A stretch of DNA of 64,000 bases, from NCBI GenBank assembly GCA_004123355.1, contig SCHM01000001.1:8380193-8444192 (forward strand), in the 5' to 3' direction. The notes under the pieces are model-generated. The model saw only the letters and a list, made by a program, of their open reading frames with translations. It was not told the origin of the DNA and did not search any database. Below are positions 48,031-59,866 of this stretch, in pieces (the stretch's first letter is position 1; each line of letters starts with the position of its first letter). Origin of the DNA: Amphirosellinia nigrospora (Eukaryota > Ascomycota > Sordariomycetes > Xylariales > Xylariaceae). The position numbers and the translations under genes were made by a program.

Positions 48031-49589
48031 CTAAGCGTCACCCCCTGATACTTTGACACTGTGACTCCATTCGATATCGGCCTCAAGAGCTGACAAAGTC
48101 TCCTCCGCCATGCACAACACAATCTGCAAGAATTCGTCCTGGTCCGAAGGGAAGAAGTACATGCAACCGGGAATGGTTGGGCCGTCCACGCGGCGGAAGG
48201 CCTTTGACCGGCCCAGCAGCCCCATCTCGGGCAGAGACCGCTTAGCCCAGTGGAGAAGTGATGAACCGCCTATGTCGGTTTCCGGGTTGTGCAGGCCGCC
48301 GTACATAACTTTTGACTTGTCTTTGACGCTGGCCAAGAAGGTCGCATAGCTACGAACGCTCTGTTCTGTAGATGAGGCTGCTTCTGCGGCAGTTTATTGC
48401 GGTTAGCGACTGCTCATGGCTAAGGATTTGATAATAGCTCTAGGAAGCTGACGAGTTGGGAACTATATATATAAAAAAATAAAAAAATAAAAAATAAAAA
48501 AGGGCCGGAATGGGAATCCAAAGTCTCATGCCAACGCAAATAGGATAGGACATGGTCAATGGGAATAGGTATTAACTTACTGTCTGCCTTGAGTCTGCGA
48601 GCTAGATCTGACACAGGTGTGCTCACAACCTCGTCAAATGACATCCGAGTGCTCGTGTGCATAACCATGTGTCCCAGATAGCCCCTCGCAATGCCAACAA
48701 ATCGGCGAGCATCCAGAGCGCGCCCGAACTTGGTCATTTGTTGGCCCTGGAAGCGTCCGGTCCGCAGTCGCGCTGCGCAGATCCCCTTCCAACACCAGGC
48801 CGAGAGGTCATCGTCTACCGAGGTCTTCTCAGTGCCGTTGTCGCCGCTTGAAGCAAAACTGGACCGTATAGTGGCGAGGTCAGACCACTTCATCATGTAG
48901 ACACGCCACGTCGTGTGGGGTGGAGGGGGCAGCGGCCAGGGCTCAGGACGGATGAGATGGCTGTAGTCTTTTTTGGGCTCGCTAGCTGATAGCAGCGGTA
49001 TTGTACGAGAGCGATCTACGTTGGCGAGCTTGATTTCCTCGGCCGGGATGTCGCCGCCACTCATCATTGTTGCTAGATACTCCCACAGCAGCATGGTTCC
49101 ATGGCCATCGATCATGTTATGGTGGGTTGAAACGGTGATAAGTGCACCGCCCTCAATGAAAGTCACTTGGACCGCCATCACCGGTGCGATCGAGAGGTCG
49201 TGGGCCTGCGGAAGACCGGGACATAGCGCAACATGCTGCGAGGGGATGCTGGATAACGGGCAGCCTGAGTGAATTAGGGCCCGGAATGAGGGAAGGACAT
49301 GATCCATGTCTGCGCGAACGACGTCATTGGCCGGTCCGGATCGCGGCCATGGCGCAGATGTGGTTATATCAGACGAGCTGTTCGATTTCTTATTCGTGAG
49401 TACTTGATGGTGTAGCCAAGGAATTTGAGAGTGGAGTTTTCTGAAGGCTTGTTGGACTTGCTCAAAGATGCCCTCCCTCGAGCTGGATTCCTCAAGCTCG
49501 AAAACCCGAATGAAATGGGTGTATCCATTGAGAAATGGAAGCTGAGAGATGACATTACAGGGCGTCTCGGTCATGTATGTGTTTTCCAT
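48031..49589 (-). CDS. HXXXD-motif acyltransferase (BAHD/trichothecene-acetyltransferase-like)
   Basis: Enzymes of this family move acyl groups from CoA to hydroxyls or amines and often tailor fungal secondary metabolites. Seen: start MENTYMTETPCNV at 49589, FRKLHSQIPWLHHQVL, then the catalytic motif HNMID (His157 to Asp161) within STHHNMIDGHGTMLLWEYL, DDDLSAWCWKGICAARL, DARRFVGIARGYLGHMVMH and SDLARRLKAD. A 197-nt intron (48384-48580; GTAAGT, CTAAC branch, GCCGCAG) joins to EAASSTEQSVRSYATFLASV, then ETDIGGSSLLHW, EMGLLGRSKAFRR and VDGPTIPGCMYFFPSDQDEF. The structural DFGWG motif is replaced by an EMGLLG-type segment, seen also in some fungal members. There is no frame break; 453 residues. 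It is divergent from the MFS gene. Confidence 0.88.
48464..48501. repeat. A/T low-complexity tract inside the acyltransferase intron
   Basis: TATATATA is followed by blocks of A5-A7 separated by single T. It is spliced out in the gene model, but if retained the reading continues as FLFFIFLFFYIY to a stop at about 48420. Confidence 0.8.
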
Positions 49590-50482
49590 CACAGCTTGCT
49601 GCCCTGGAGTTGAGTGAATAATCTCGATGGTGATTTTGCTCTATCCGAGAGGGTATCCTTGCACGGCTATCAAGGCGCCCGATGTAGCCGGTTTACGAAG
49701 GTCTGACTGACAGCTCACTATAATGAACAAAATCCAGTTCTTAATATGTTCAACTGTAACATCACTGATGAGCCAGGTCAATCGTCAATTCGATGGTGAA
49801 TAAGGGCTCATATAGAGGGCTTAGAATAAGATCAATTTCGCTAATAAACGACCATGGCGCCAAAGGTGCCATGAAGATCTATATTTCCTTGTACATCTCC
49901 GGGCTGGAGGATTCCATGCCTTTTGTATTGCAATAGCCTCGCTCGCGGGTTTCAGAAGACTGGTGTTTCCGGAGTCTAACCTGTTTCAGTGCTCGGTATC
50001 AACCCTCAGTAGACTCGTGAGATTCGTTCGACTTCACCAGCCTCGTATTTTACGCCTGCTGAGCTAGATCCGTATGACAGATGGACACATGTATAAGATT
50101 ATGGCACGAGTCGCGAAGCACATCGGCTCCTGTAATGTCTATTTGACATCGATTTGACGATATGAAACTGCTCAAATGTGGATGTTTGACTCATGATACT
50201 TGCTTTAGAGACATACAGGTCTCGATTTCTTAGGTAGTCATCCGGACTTATGATACTCCAAGTAGCCTCCCAGTCCACTCGAAGCAGTTTAAGGGTTTGC
50301 ACTTGTGCACGGATCACCTTTACAAGTCACCATCGACATACCCAGTAGCAAATACTCCGTGAGGCTCAGTAAAGTAGAGCCCAATGATTTTTCAATAGCG
50401 TGGTCTCTTTGAAGCTGACGATAATGACTCTTGACAGTCTTACCAAAGAAGACTAAACATCAGAATCAAAGTCGTCGAGAAC
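49590..50482. promoter_or_regulatory. Bidirectional promoter: acyltransferase and MFS pump
   Basis: An 893-bp spacer between two divergent cluster genes. TCCGGA occurs at 49968-49973 and 50241-50246; CGG/CCG palindromes of this sort are typical Zn2Cys6 half-site arrangements. That these bind the cluster's own regulator is inference. No coding signal is seen. Confidence 0.45.
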
Positions 50483-52506
50483 ATGGCAAACTCTAGCAGC
50501 GCCGACATCAGCGAGAACGAAGCAGAAAGTGCAGCCAGGCCTGGCGTGACTTCCAAGTCAATCCTCGTCTTGGTAGCCGTTGGCCTGGCGTACTTCCTGG
50601 CTATGTTAGATACAACCATCATCGGCACAGTACGTACTGATCCGTCTATGTGTTTTGATATCTGCCATATTCCAAGACGCTTATTTCTTACTCTAGGCTA
50701 TACCTCAAATCACTACGGTATTCCACTCGCTGTCTGATGTTGGCTGGTATGGAAGTGCCTATCAACTAGCCAACTGCGCTGTTCAGCCGCTGAGTGGCAA
50801 GATCTATACTTATTTCAATACTCAAGTACGCAGCCGTACATCGTTTACTCCATGTCATTCTTGTCCTTTCGAGTTGTGCCCAACCGAGTCGGTACTTGAG
50901 TAATCACGATAACTAAATCTGACGTGCGTGGGTGCTTCTTTGCGTAGTGGTCTTTCCTTGGCTTCTTCCTTATCTTCGGGCTTGGCTCCGTCCTCTGCGG
51001 CACCGCGCAGTCATCGGTCGCGTTCATCATTGGACGAGCCGTCGCTGGAGTCGGTGCTTCGGGGCTCCTGAACGGGTGCCTATTGATATGTTCGGCCTCG
51101 TTCCCGCCTTCCAGGCTCCCAAGCTATCAGGGGGCTCTGATATCGACGGGTCAGCTTGGTGTTGCTTTGGGGCCATTTATAGGAGGCGTACTGACCCAAT
51201 ACGCATCTTGGCGGTGGTGTAGGTAGTCGATTTCTCTGATATTTCTTTTTCATGATCCCTCTCGCGCTCGTAGACGACACTAAATACTCAACGAGATATG
51301 TAGGCTTTTTCATAAATCTCCCAATCGGTGGCGTTACCACTCTGATTTTATTGCTTGCTCGCGTGCCGCAAACAATGCGCAAACCCGGACTTCGGACTCT
51401 GACCGAGAAAGGGGTCAATCGTACTCTTGACCTTACGGGATTTGTTCTATTTTCCCTAACGACCGTGTTGTTTTTTCTGGCTCTCCAGGTCGGCAGCAGC
51501 CGCCATACCTGGGGTAGCGCTCAGGTCATCGGCTCCTTCGCGGGATCTGGCGTCGCATTGATATTGTTTCTTTGGTGGGAATACAGCAGAGGCACGGACG
51601 CCATGATTCCATTCTTCCTACTCCGAAGGACGGTGCAGTGGTGCGCATCGCTATTGATGTTTGGATTCTTGGGCATGATGTTCATTATGGCCTATTATCT
51701 TCCCGTCTACTTCCAGGCTGTGAAGGGGGATTCGCCGTTGCTGAGCGGTGTCCACAACCTAGCTGTGACGATTAGCCAAGTAGTTCTGGTTCTGTCGTGT
51801 GGGTTTATAAGTATGTCTACGATAGTGTCGATGGAGCGAAGTGTTGTCTATGCTGACACGACGTAGCTCAGAAAGTCGGGTATCAATTCCCTTTCATTCT
51901 CTCTGGGACGACGCTCGTCACAGTTGGTGCTGGTCTCCTGTCTACTCTTGGGACATCTTCGAAGGCAGCCCGGTGGATTTCGTATCAGATCATCTACGGA
52001 GTTGGCGTCGGGGCGGTTGTGCAGATGGTGAGGCTATACATGACCCTCTCTTCCGTGACAAAACTGACGAAACGCGGTCGGATGTCAGCCCTTCGTAATG
52101 ATTCAAACCTATACTCCAAAGGCCCAAATACCTTCTGCCCTAGCAATCCTAATTTTCACGCAGTACTTCGGGCAGCATTGTTCGTGTCCGTGGCACAGAG
52201 TGTTTCGAAACCAGTTTGCGGGATCTCCTGTCAAGGGACTTAAGTAGTTTCCAAGCCGATGCAATTATCAGGGGTGGAGCGACAGCTGTTCGGTTGCTCG
52301 TTTCAGATGATACACAGCTTCAGGAGGTGTTAGACGCCTATGCCTCGAGTATCAGTCGCGTCATGTACCTCGCTACGGCACTTGGCGCCATGTCATTCAT
52401 CTTCGGATGTTGTCTTAGCTGGGAGAATATCCGCCTGGCTTCGAGGAGCGGAGTGCATACATCGAACGAAGATGCAACTACTCTGGAGAAGAACGAGCGT
52501 GGCTGA
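50483..52506 (+). CDS. DHA2-type (14-TM) MFS efflux transporter
   Basis: Drug:H+ antiporters of this family export secondary metabolites. Seen: a polar N-terminus ([17 protein letters not shown]), TM1 with [59 protein letters not shown], the antiporter motif [29 protein letters not shown], a central loop and further hydrophobic helices. It ends [20 protein letters not shown] plus a charged tail. The WRW-FFINLP signature is diagnostic for DHA2. Introns: 50630-50696, 50826-50947, 51219-51303, 51811-51866 and 52028-52088. The last exon has three single-base breaks: near 52166 (GGG lacking one G before GCAGCATT), near 52203 (TTT short) and near 52217. Corrected length is about 545 residues. It is divergent from the acyltransferase. 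Confidence 0.9.
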
Positions 52507-52806
52507 CTTATGTGTGAACTCAACCACAAATGCGGCTAAGGTAGACACGAAGAGGACACGGAATGTTAGGTTATTGCAGTCAGGCAATGCACGGAGGCAG
52601 TAAGAAATTAGTGAAATTTTTGAACTTCCTCCAATGACTTTTATGAACATGATGTGAAACTGATTGTAATACGAAGTGCATATATATCTATCTGCCCAGA
52701 CTTCCACCTGACGTCTCAAGCAACTCCAGCTTATTAGGGTAGGTAAACAAGCAATCACAGTCGCACACATGAAACACGATACAACGTACTTGGTGGTGAG
52801 TTATGG

Positions 52807-53855
52807 CTAAGTCTGAGACATGCTGATGACTGGCTTTATAGCAGATACACCTTTCAACCGAGCGTCTACTGCCTCTTGGACTGACTCTAAGCCACGGCCA
52901 ACGATCTGCGGTTTGGGCGCGGCCCGGAACGAGTTCGCGGACAGCGCTTGAGGAAGGAAGTCACAGAAGAGCTTGCCGACAACGGCTTTAGGGTCTCCAA
53001 CGTCGAGGAGGTCGATAAATTTAGACGTGATGCCTTCTGGATACCCGCTGGGCGGTGGTGGTCCAGCGTCGGCGATGAGCTTGGTGCTGTTGGTGTTGTT
53101 AAGGACCTCGGCACATATCGCAACACCGCCGGGATTGATACTCATAGCACCGACAACCTCCTTCCCACGAAGCGCGGCGATAATGTCTGCAGCACAGTTG
53201 GCGTCGTGATAGTCGAAGACGGCGGTCGCGCCTAGGCCGCGGACGAGATCGAAATTGGCGGGCGACGCAGTCGAGTAAACCTCGTAGCCGGCGGCCACAG
53301 CAAGCTGAACGGCGTTGCCCCCACGCTGGACGCCCCTGACGTAATGATCACAGCCTTTGGCGTGGAGGGCTTGATAACGGGGACGGACGGTAGAGTCAAG
53401 GCGAGAAAGTGGTGATGGAATAGGCCGTACGCCGCGGTGGAAAAGCAAAGAGGCAGCACGCAAGCGTGCTCATACGTCAGTGACGCGGGGATAGGCGCAG
53501 TCAGGTGCTCGCGTACGACGGTGAAGTCCTGGAAGCCCCCCTCAGGGACCCTATTGCCACACGGTAGGGTACCAGCGGCGTAAGCGAGAACGCGATCGCC
53601 GATGTGGAAGCGAGACACTTGATTGCCAACCTCAACGACCTCGCCCGCGATATCTACTCCCACAACACACGGCAGTTGAAGGTAAGGCAGTAGCGACGGC
53701 CCCAGCAGTGTGATGGCAGCGTCAACAGAGTTGATGGCGAAGGCGCCGTTCCGAAGGACCAGCTCGTTGGGGCCAGGCTGTGTATAGGGGAGAGTCTTGA
53801 GCTCAAGAGGGGTGTTGACAGTGTTCAGGACCAAAGCACGGTTTGAGGGAGCCAT
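52807..53855 (-). CDS. Medium-chain reductase without zinc (trans-enoyl-reductase / ToxD-CipB-like)
   Basis: Members of this group are NADPH-dependent enoyl or quinone reductases; several act in trans with polyketide synthases. Seen: MAPSNRALVLN, LPYTQPGPNELVLRNGAFAI, the GroES-like fold with CVVGVDIAGEVVEVG and FHIGDRVLAYAAGT, PEGGFQDFTVVREHL and FSTAAYGLFHH. The nucleotide-binding region SGASSVGGNAVQLAVAAGYE then SPANFDLVRGLGATAVFDY follows. The zinc-ligand cysteines of alcohol dehydrogenases are absent. No introns. One G is missing near 53325-53330 (SSV-GG), which splits the gene into two frames; corrected length is 349 residues. It is divergent from the Zn2Cys6 regulator and tail-to-tail with the MFS gene. 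Whether it serves a PKS is inference. Confidence 0.85.
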
Positions 53856-54655
53856 TGTTAATCAAACCGGAAGCAAGTGTGCGGCACAGCGAGATAAGCT
53901 TGAGCAGTTGGTCTACTCGGTTTACTAAAACAGCAGCCCAGGTGGTGTTTAAATGGTGCATAACCCAACCATTATGTGACGGACGGGCAAGACACCACAC
54001 CAACTGCAGGCTGTGAGAGATTAGAGATGGCGACCGGCCGCCACTCCGATTGGCGTTCCCTCCGGACAAACTTGGCGCCCGCCATGGCAGATACGGCTTT
54101 CCGTGGCCCAAGAGCCGCAAGGCAGAGAATGGGATGGAATGGATGGTCCAAGAAGGGATGGTCCAAGACTTCAAGTGGCGGGACGGCGCGGGTGGCGAGC
54201 TCCAAGAAAGCTTGTTTAAACCGTTCATGTTTCTGTATTTAGAAGGCAGGTTACACCTCGAGGTAGGAACTAGGCATGCGGACTACATGGAGTACATAAA
54301 GGATTCTGTAGGACACCCCTGTGACAGACCTCCATCTCTTCTACATGTCCAGAAAAGACCAGCAGACGGTAGGGGTGCGCGAAAAGTGGATTCCCGAGGC
54401 AGGCTATTGGCTTTGTTGGCTATGTTGGCTGTTGGTTGGTCCATCACATCTCACATACATGGCCATACATGGCCATACATGGTTCATCTCAAGCATCTCA
54501 AGCATCTGAAAGATATGTGAGCGCTCGCAAAGTTTGGATGAGGCTGCGAGCCTGCCTGAGGTCATATCACATGATCACGGCCAAATACTTACTGAGTACC
54601 TGAGAGGTATGTAACCAGACTAGAAAAGAGAGCACTCGGCATCTTGGCCAAGCTG
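53856..54655. promoter_or_regulatory. Bidirectional promoter: reductase and Zn2Cys6 regulator
   Basis: An 800-bp divergent spacer. It has TCCGGA at 54061-54066, a threefold CATACATGGC repeat at 54453-54482 followed by CATCTCAAG repeats, and a GGATGGTCCAAG near-duplication around 54140-54170. ORFs here (for example 54050-54520) are repeat-driven and not supported as genes. Confidence 0.45.
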
Positions 54656-56938
54656 ATGTCACTGTCGCAACATGCCTTCTGCGTGCCACTTGAACGGCTG
54701 CCGCTTTTAATGAGTCCACCTCCAGCTGGGTCCCGCCAGCAGCCTGGCATTGCTTGCGAAAGCTGCCGGAAGAAAAAAGCCGCTGTGATCGGGTGCGTCC
54801 CGACTGCGGCTCCTGTACGTTATTAGGTCACCGTATCAGATCAGATGCCTTGAAGAGGTTCTAATCGTGAAGCGTCCTCCATAGGCACCAATGCAGGGGT
54901 CAAGTGTGTCTTCACCGACAGCCGCGCGCAGAGGGGCCCCAAAAAGGGACAGCTACAGGCCTTACGCGCTCGACTTGGTAAGAGACGATCCATCTTGGGC
55001 GCTATTCTGCTGGCTAAGAGCTAATGGAGAATGGAGCATCTCTGGAACACGGCATCGACCGTCAGCAGGCTTACACGATCGACTCATCCTCGTCAAGTCT
55101 GAGTGTTGCGAACACCCCGAGCCTGAGTGATGCCGACACGACGGAAGCGCACATTCAAACCGAAGGGATCTTGCAATCGACTTCGACTTCGATTATAGTC
55201 TTCAACAGCCGTGTGACATGCTTACCGGCTGTCAGGATGGGGACGCGCTGAGGTGGTCTGATATGTTGTCATCTTTTGGTGCCAACTCTGTACAGCAGCA
55301 CGATGAGCCTTTAGACGGGCTAATCCAATGGCCAGAGAATATCAATCCGCTTGACTCGGATGGCGATATTGTAAACTTGGAGAGTCCACTGCGGCTGTGT
55401 GAGGTTGACAACAGACGACCAAATCAGCAGGAGAGCCAGCGCAACGCCCTGGGAGCCTTGGTCGGCGCAGATCTGTGAGAAGGCCCTTGCGCATCTTCGC
55501 GGCGGCATGTGGCGACGGGTCATATCCGCTAACATTTAATAATAGAGATCAATTGTACTTCGATCGAGTTCATGCAATGCTGCCGTTTATTCACCGTGGC
55601 CGGTATGCTGCATGGGCGAAGCAGCCCGGAATATCTGCAGAGCGAGTCGGGCTGCAATCAGCCATGCGCTGCATGGCTACTGTTTACTCGGCGTCGTATA
55701 GAGAATGTGGCGCCTCGCTTTACAGAAAAGCCCGCCGCATCCTCCTAGATATTTCTGACGCAGCACAAGGTCGGGCTACTACTTTAGAGCAGATTCAATG
55801 TTCCCTGCTCGTAGCCTACTATGAGTATACCGCGCCTAGTCGAGAAGCATTGATCACAGCGGCTCGAGTCTTTCGAATGATACAGCGGGACCTGATACCG
55901 GAACTCCACGCCTTTGACACGAGGACAGAATACCTGAGTAGCGTTTCGGATACGGAGTGGAGTGGTGTTGAAGAGAAGAGGAGAACATTCTGGGCGGCCT
56001 ACTGTCTAGACGGACTTGCTGGTCTCTATCACGATTGCCCATCGATTCTACAAGACGAGGGTGTGAGTATCCACTATCCCCGGTACCGCTCGGCGCCAAC
56101 GTTGTCGTTCGCTAACTTGTTCGACTAATTTTAGATTCGCATTCGCCTTCCGGCCCCGGAATCAAGTTTTCGGCGTAACAACATCGTCCACTCTAGTTAT
56201 GCGCATGAGGCTATCACCGAGACGGGCGCCGAAAGCGTTGTGTCTGCCTTCACAGAGTGTACCATTCTTCTCACAATTTGGAGTAGGTTCACAGCCCACG
56301 GCTCCCCTACTACCATCCAAAGTAAACGAAATAATGCCTCGATTGACTACCAATCTCGTTATCAATGGTTCGTTCTCCTTCTGCAGAAGAGGCGGGCGTT
56401 GCTTACCGAAGCCATCCCGCCGTCACACGCGACGTCCGATGCCATGTTGATGTTCGCCATGCTAGTGTCCGATTCCATCGCGATCCAATTGGCAAATACA
56501 CTCCACGCGACCTCATATAAGGAATGTACGGCCCGAGCCGGAATACATAACCGATTGGGCGGTAAAGAAGCTATCCAAGCAGCCATGAGGACTATCAAAA
56601 TGGCACCCCGTATCGCCAATATTGGCTGTTTCACAGTAAGTAATGATCATAACCGGGAGAGTATTAATCAAGCCACCTCTCCCAGGTCGCCTAAGATGAG
56701 AAAAGGCTTTGACATCTCAATAATAGGTCCATCCATTCGTTCCCGAGCTCTATGTAAAGCTACTGAGGTTGTGCTTAAAAGCGACCCGACGACAGCGGAC
56801 GATGTCAATCACGTTGATCATGTGTCGAACTTGCTGCGCGACTTGCAGGACGTCAGCTACTCTGCTCGGGAATGCTTGCGCCTGATTGAACAGAACGATT
56901 TCTCAGCGTCGCGAGTTCAGTCCATGCTTGGCTTGTGA
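54656..56938 (+). CDS. Zn2Cys6 fungal transcription factor, probable cluster regulator
   Basis: Seen: a binuclear zinc cluster read across two exons and one base loss, IACESCRKKKARCDRVRPDC then GSCTNAGVKC (C-x2-C-x6-C-x5-C-x2-C-x6-C), followed by a basic linker GPKKGQLQALRARLE. Then come a Ser-rich linker, PWEPWSAQICEKALAHLRGG, and the fungal-specific regulatory domain (HAMLPFIHRGRYAAWAKQPG, SLLVAYYEYTAPSREALITA, EKRRTFWAAYCLDGLAGLYH, SRYQWFVLLLQKRRALL), ending at 56938. Introns: 54815-54884, 54978-55018 (41 nt, short) and 56063-56134. Frame breaks: near 54781 (KA-RCD, one C missing), near 55190 and near 55445-55480. The start could be the ATG at 54656 or the one at 54710. It is divergent from the reductase, and its position inside the gene set suggests a pathway-specific regulator (inference). 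Confidence 0.85.
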
Positions 56939-57778
56939 TGTGTTAGCGACTATCAGAACAGCCACTTTGATCATTTAGAGCTTGACCTACATCAGTTCAT
57001 ATTAGTCCCGATTTACCTTTCTCAGGTTACATGCGCCGCATGTCACCAATGATCACTGACAAGAGTTAATTGTCCAAGTCATAAGAGCGTAATCGCGGGA
57101 ATGAACTCATATTTTATGTTATATCATAATATCGTATTATAATTAAGCAGGCAAGAGGCAAGTAGTATCAGTTTGAAGCTCGTGCCTATTGAAAAGCAAA
57201 TGTCAGCTTGTTCGCCGTGGATGTATGTAGAATGCGCTTGTAAGCAGGACATAGTGTATATGCATCCTTCCATATCATGACGGTTATAGCTCTCCCGTGC
57301 CACTCATAGGTTTTTAATGAAAGGTTCAGGCGCTGGGTGCTTTATGTAGTAGGTAGGTAGTATTGTTGGGTAGGCAACCTAGATGGCTACCGACATGTAG
57401 ATACCTCGGAGTTACCCTAGGTACCTATGTACTTGAATAGGCACATGTAAGTATCCTTTGATATTATATCTTCAGTACCGAATTTAAAGAGATCAGTATA
57501 GTACCAATTGGAATAGGTTTCAGCTACATGCATGTCTACCTAAACATATATTTGTAGCCCGAATTTTCTATTAAAATAATATAAAAAATACTACTCAAAT
57601 ATCCAGACAGAATCTAGACACCCAGTTCGGGTCTGTGGCATCTGGGCTGGTCGGGCGACCTCCTGAATTGCGCCGAACGTAAGGGGGTGGAGGGGGTGAC
57701 AGGGTGTCAGATATTGCCCCAAACCCTGCGAAGTATAATAGACACTCGATCTCTCTAAGATCTACTAACCTTTTCTCC
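56939..57778. other. Intergenic between the regulator and the rhodopsin-fold gene
   Basis: Moderately AT-rich, with GTAGGTAGGTAG and CCCTAGGTACC elements at about 57349-57425. No gene is seen. Confidence 0.5.
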
Positions 57779-59225
57779 ATGGCCCCGTGCCGAAGAAAAC
57801 CCCAACCATCACCCATCAGACCTACGCGTCCACGGTCGATAGTTATAGCAATGGGGGCATATACGATGACCCACAGCAGGCCGCTGGCTTCACGCTGACT
57901 TTGATATTTACTCCTATTTGCATCCTGTGCACTATTCTTCGATTTCTAGCCACAAATCGTGCCGGGCGCCGATATAATTGGGATGATTGGTTTGCTCTTC
58001 TGGCACTCTTATCGTTTCTACCCTACGTGGCGTACTTATTCCTGAGTAGGTCTTCTTACTTACCTTACTAATAATACCGTTGTCATCATCGTCCCTTACG
58101 GACGGTGTCTTTGTCGTGTCCGCCGAACAAGTTCTCTGTTGTCGTCACCATCGTGACCAAGGTCGTTGCTGACATAAACGGTATTGATATAGTCTTCACA
58201 GCGGCCAACGGCCAGCCACTTGCTGTTTTTATCAAAAACGAGCCAACCGCTGGTATGAAGTCGCCAAGGTCGGGTTGATCATGAACGGCGTCTATGGCAT
58301 CCAGCAGACCTTCGCCAAGTTTAGTCTCCTGGCCCTCTACTACCGTTTGTTCTGGGTCAACAAGAGCTTCGTCCGCTCTATCTGGATCATTGCCTTCATC
58401 CAAGCCGGCTGGGGCCTTGCCGTCTTACTCGTACACACGTTGTCGTGTATCCCCTTGCGAAAGGCATGGATGCCCATGGTCCCGGGTTCGTGTGTCGACA
58501 TAAATACGTTCTTCTCTATCACAGAACCGATCAATTCAGCTATCGACTTCATCGTCGCGGGTCTGGCCATATGGATGCTGAGATCCTTGCAGATGAAGAG
58601 ATTAAGACAGTGGCGCATTGCCATACTGTTCGTCATCGGTGCTTTGTGAGTGGACGCCATCGTCTTTTTACTATTCTAATAGACCCATATAGTACTAACA
58701 ATGGCTTCATAGCTCAGGAATTGTAGGCATTGTCAAAACAGTTGAAGCTCAGATGAGTGCCAGTAAGTCTTTCTTGAGACGGCTCATGACTCTCATCCAG
58801 GTCAATTGATAACTAATGCGCAATCCGCAGAGAGCAACTTCTTGTCCATCATTTGGAACCTGGCGCAGATGGCTACTAGCATCATCTGCTGCTGCGCACC
58901 AATTTACCAATCTCTTGTTCCCAAAGCGGGATTTATTCGCTCGCTGCGGTCCTGGGCATCGCAGACTTTCACAGCTGAGAAACCCTCGACCGGGTCATCT
59001 CATGGCCCCTATGATAACCTACAGAAGAGTGGCTCAACCTCCTACCGTCGCAAACCTCAAAGTATTGAGAGGCATGCACATTGGCAGCAAGACGGTAGCT
59101 CTGTGGAGGTTCTGGGGTGGGCGGAGGTACGGACGGACCAGGGGCCTGACCGACAGAAGCATCAAAGCCGTGAGGAGATTCCCATGGGCAACATTGAAGT
59201 CAAGCAATCGTATCACGTTGTGTAA
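57779..59225 (+). CDS. Fungal rhodopsin-domain integral membrane protein (SAT5/Pth11-like fold)
   Basis: Seen: THQTYASTVDSYSNGGIYDD, first helix AAGFTLTLIFTPICILCTIL, the family motif NRAGRRYNWDDWFALLAL, later WYEVAKVGLIMNGVYGIQQT, FAKFSLLALYYRLFWVNKSF, VRSIWIIAFIQAGWGLAVLL, then NTFFSITEPINSAIDFIVAG with LAIWMLRSLQMKRLRQW. The NLAQMATSIICCCAPIYQSL helix and a polar C-terminal tail to YHVV follow. R-x-D-DW and the ICCCAP-type last helix are typical of the fungal rhodopsin-like family, whose molecular function is unknown. Introns: 58046-58192 (uncertain; the frame upstream of 58193 is also open), 58646-58712 and 58763-58830. Frame breaks: the C run at 57783-57786 and near 58251, each one C short. 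Confidence 0.82.
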
Positions 59226-59866
59226 CGCTTCGCGGCCATGTGCTCGTTGGCAGAGTGTATTGCATGTATTAGCTGTAGCATTTAAAGCTAATTGATGGAT
59301 GGCACATATTTCCGAACGTTGTGCAGTGCTTGAGTTTCTACCATCGAAGTAATAATCTCCTGCTTCGATGTATATAGTTCACGAGAGCCCAGACGAGAAT
59401 CGTCCCGATGGCGACTCAAGCCGGATTGATAATTCATAAACAACAGAGTCTTCGACCACCTACACATGCACAACAGAACTCTTAGCGATGTCGACCAATG
59501 CTTATTGTCAATTTTCAGGCACGTCCAGGCATACACTCAGGATATATATAAGTACTTACTAAGTACTTGTAAGATAGGATTCTATCAACTAGGGGCTACC
59601 AGAAATTGCGTTGTTTAGATGCGCAGGTTATTAGAAATATTCAAGCCACCATGACGTTTCAACCAGGCTGGGTCCAATCCCCAACTACCCCAGTAACATA
59701 GGTACCTGAAGTACCCATCCATACTTATACCAGCAGCGCCGTGGATTTCCGCTTTTTGCCCTTCTTGTTTATTCGACGTTCAGTCCGTTAGGTACCGTCC
59801 TCCTCTACCTTTGCGTGTAAGCCGTGTAACTCCGCGACCAAGCTCGCCTTCCGTTTGCATATAAAA
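59226..59866. other. Intergenic, promoter side of the lipase gene
   Basis: No gene is seen. A GTACTTACTAAGTACTTGTAAG near-repeat is at about 59551-59573. TATAAAA at 59860-59866 touches the lipase ATG and is too close to be its TATA box. Confidence 0.5.

Noticed and set aside
56637-56686. A further intron in the Zn2Cys6 gene (GTAAGT to CCCAG)
   Set aside because: Its removal would put a stop codon directly after the junction, while the unspliced frame stays open to a natural C-terminus.
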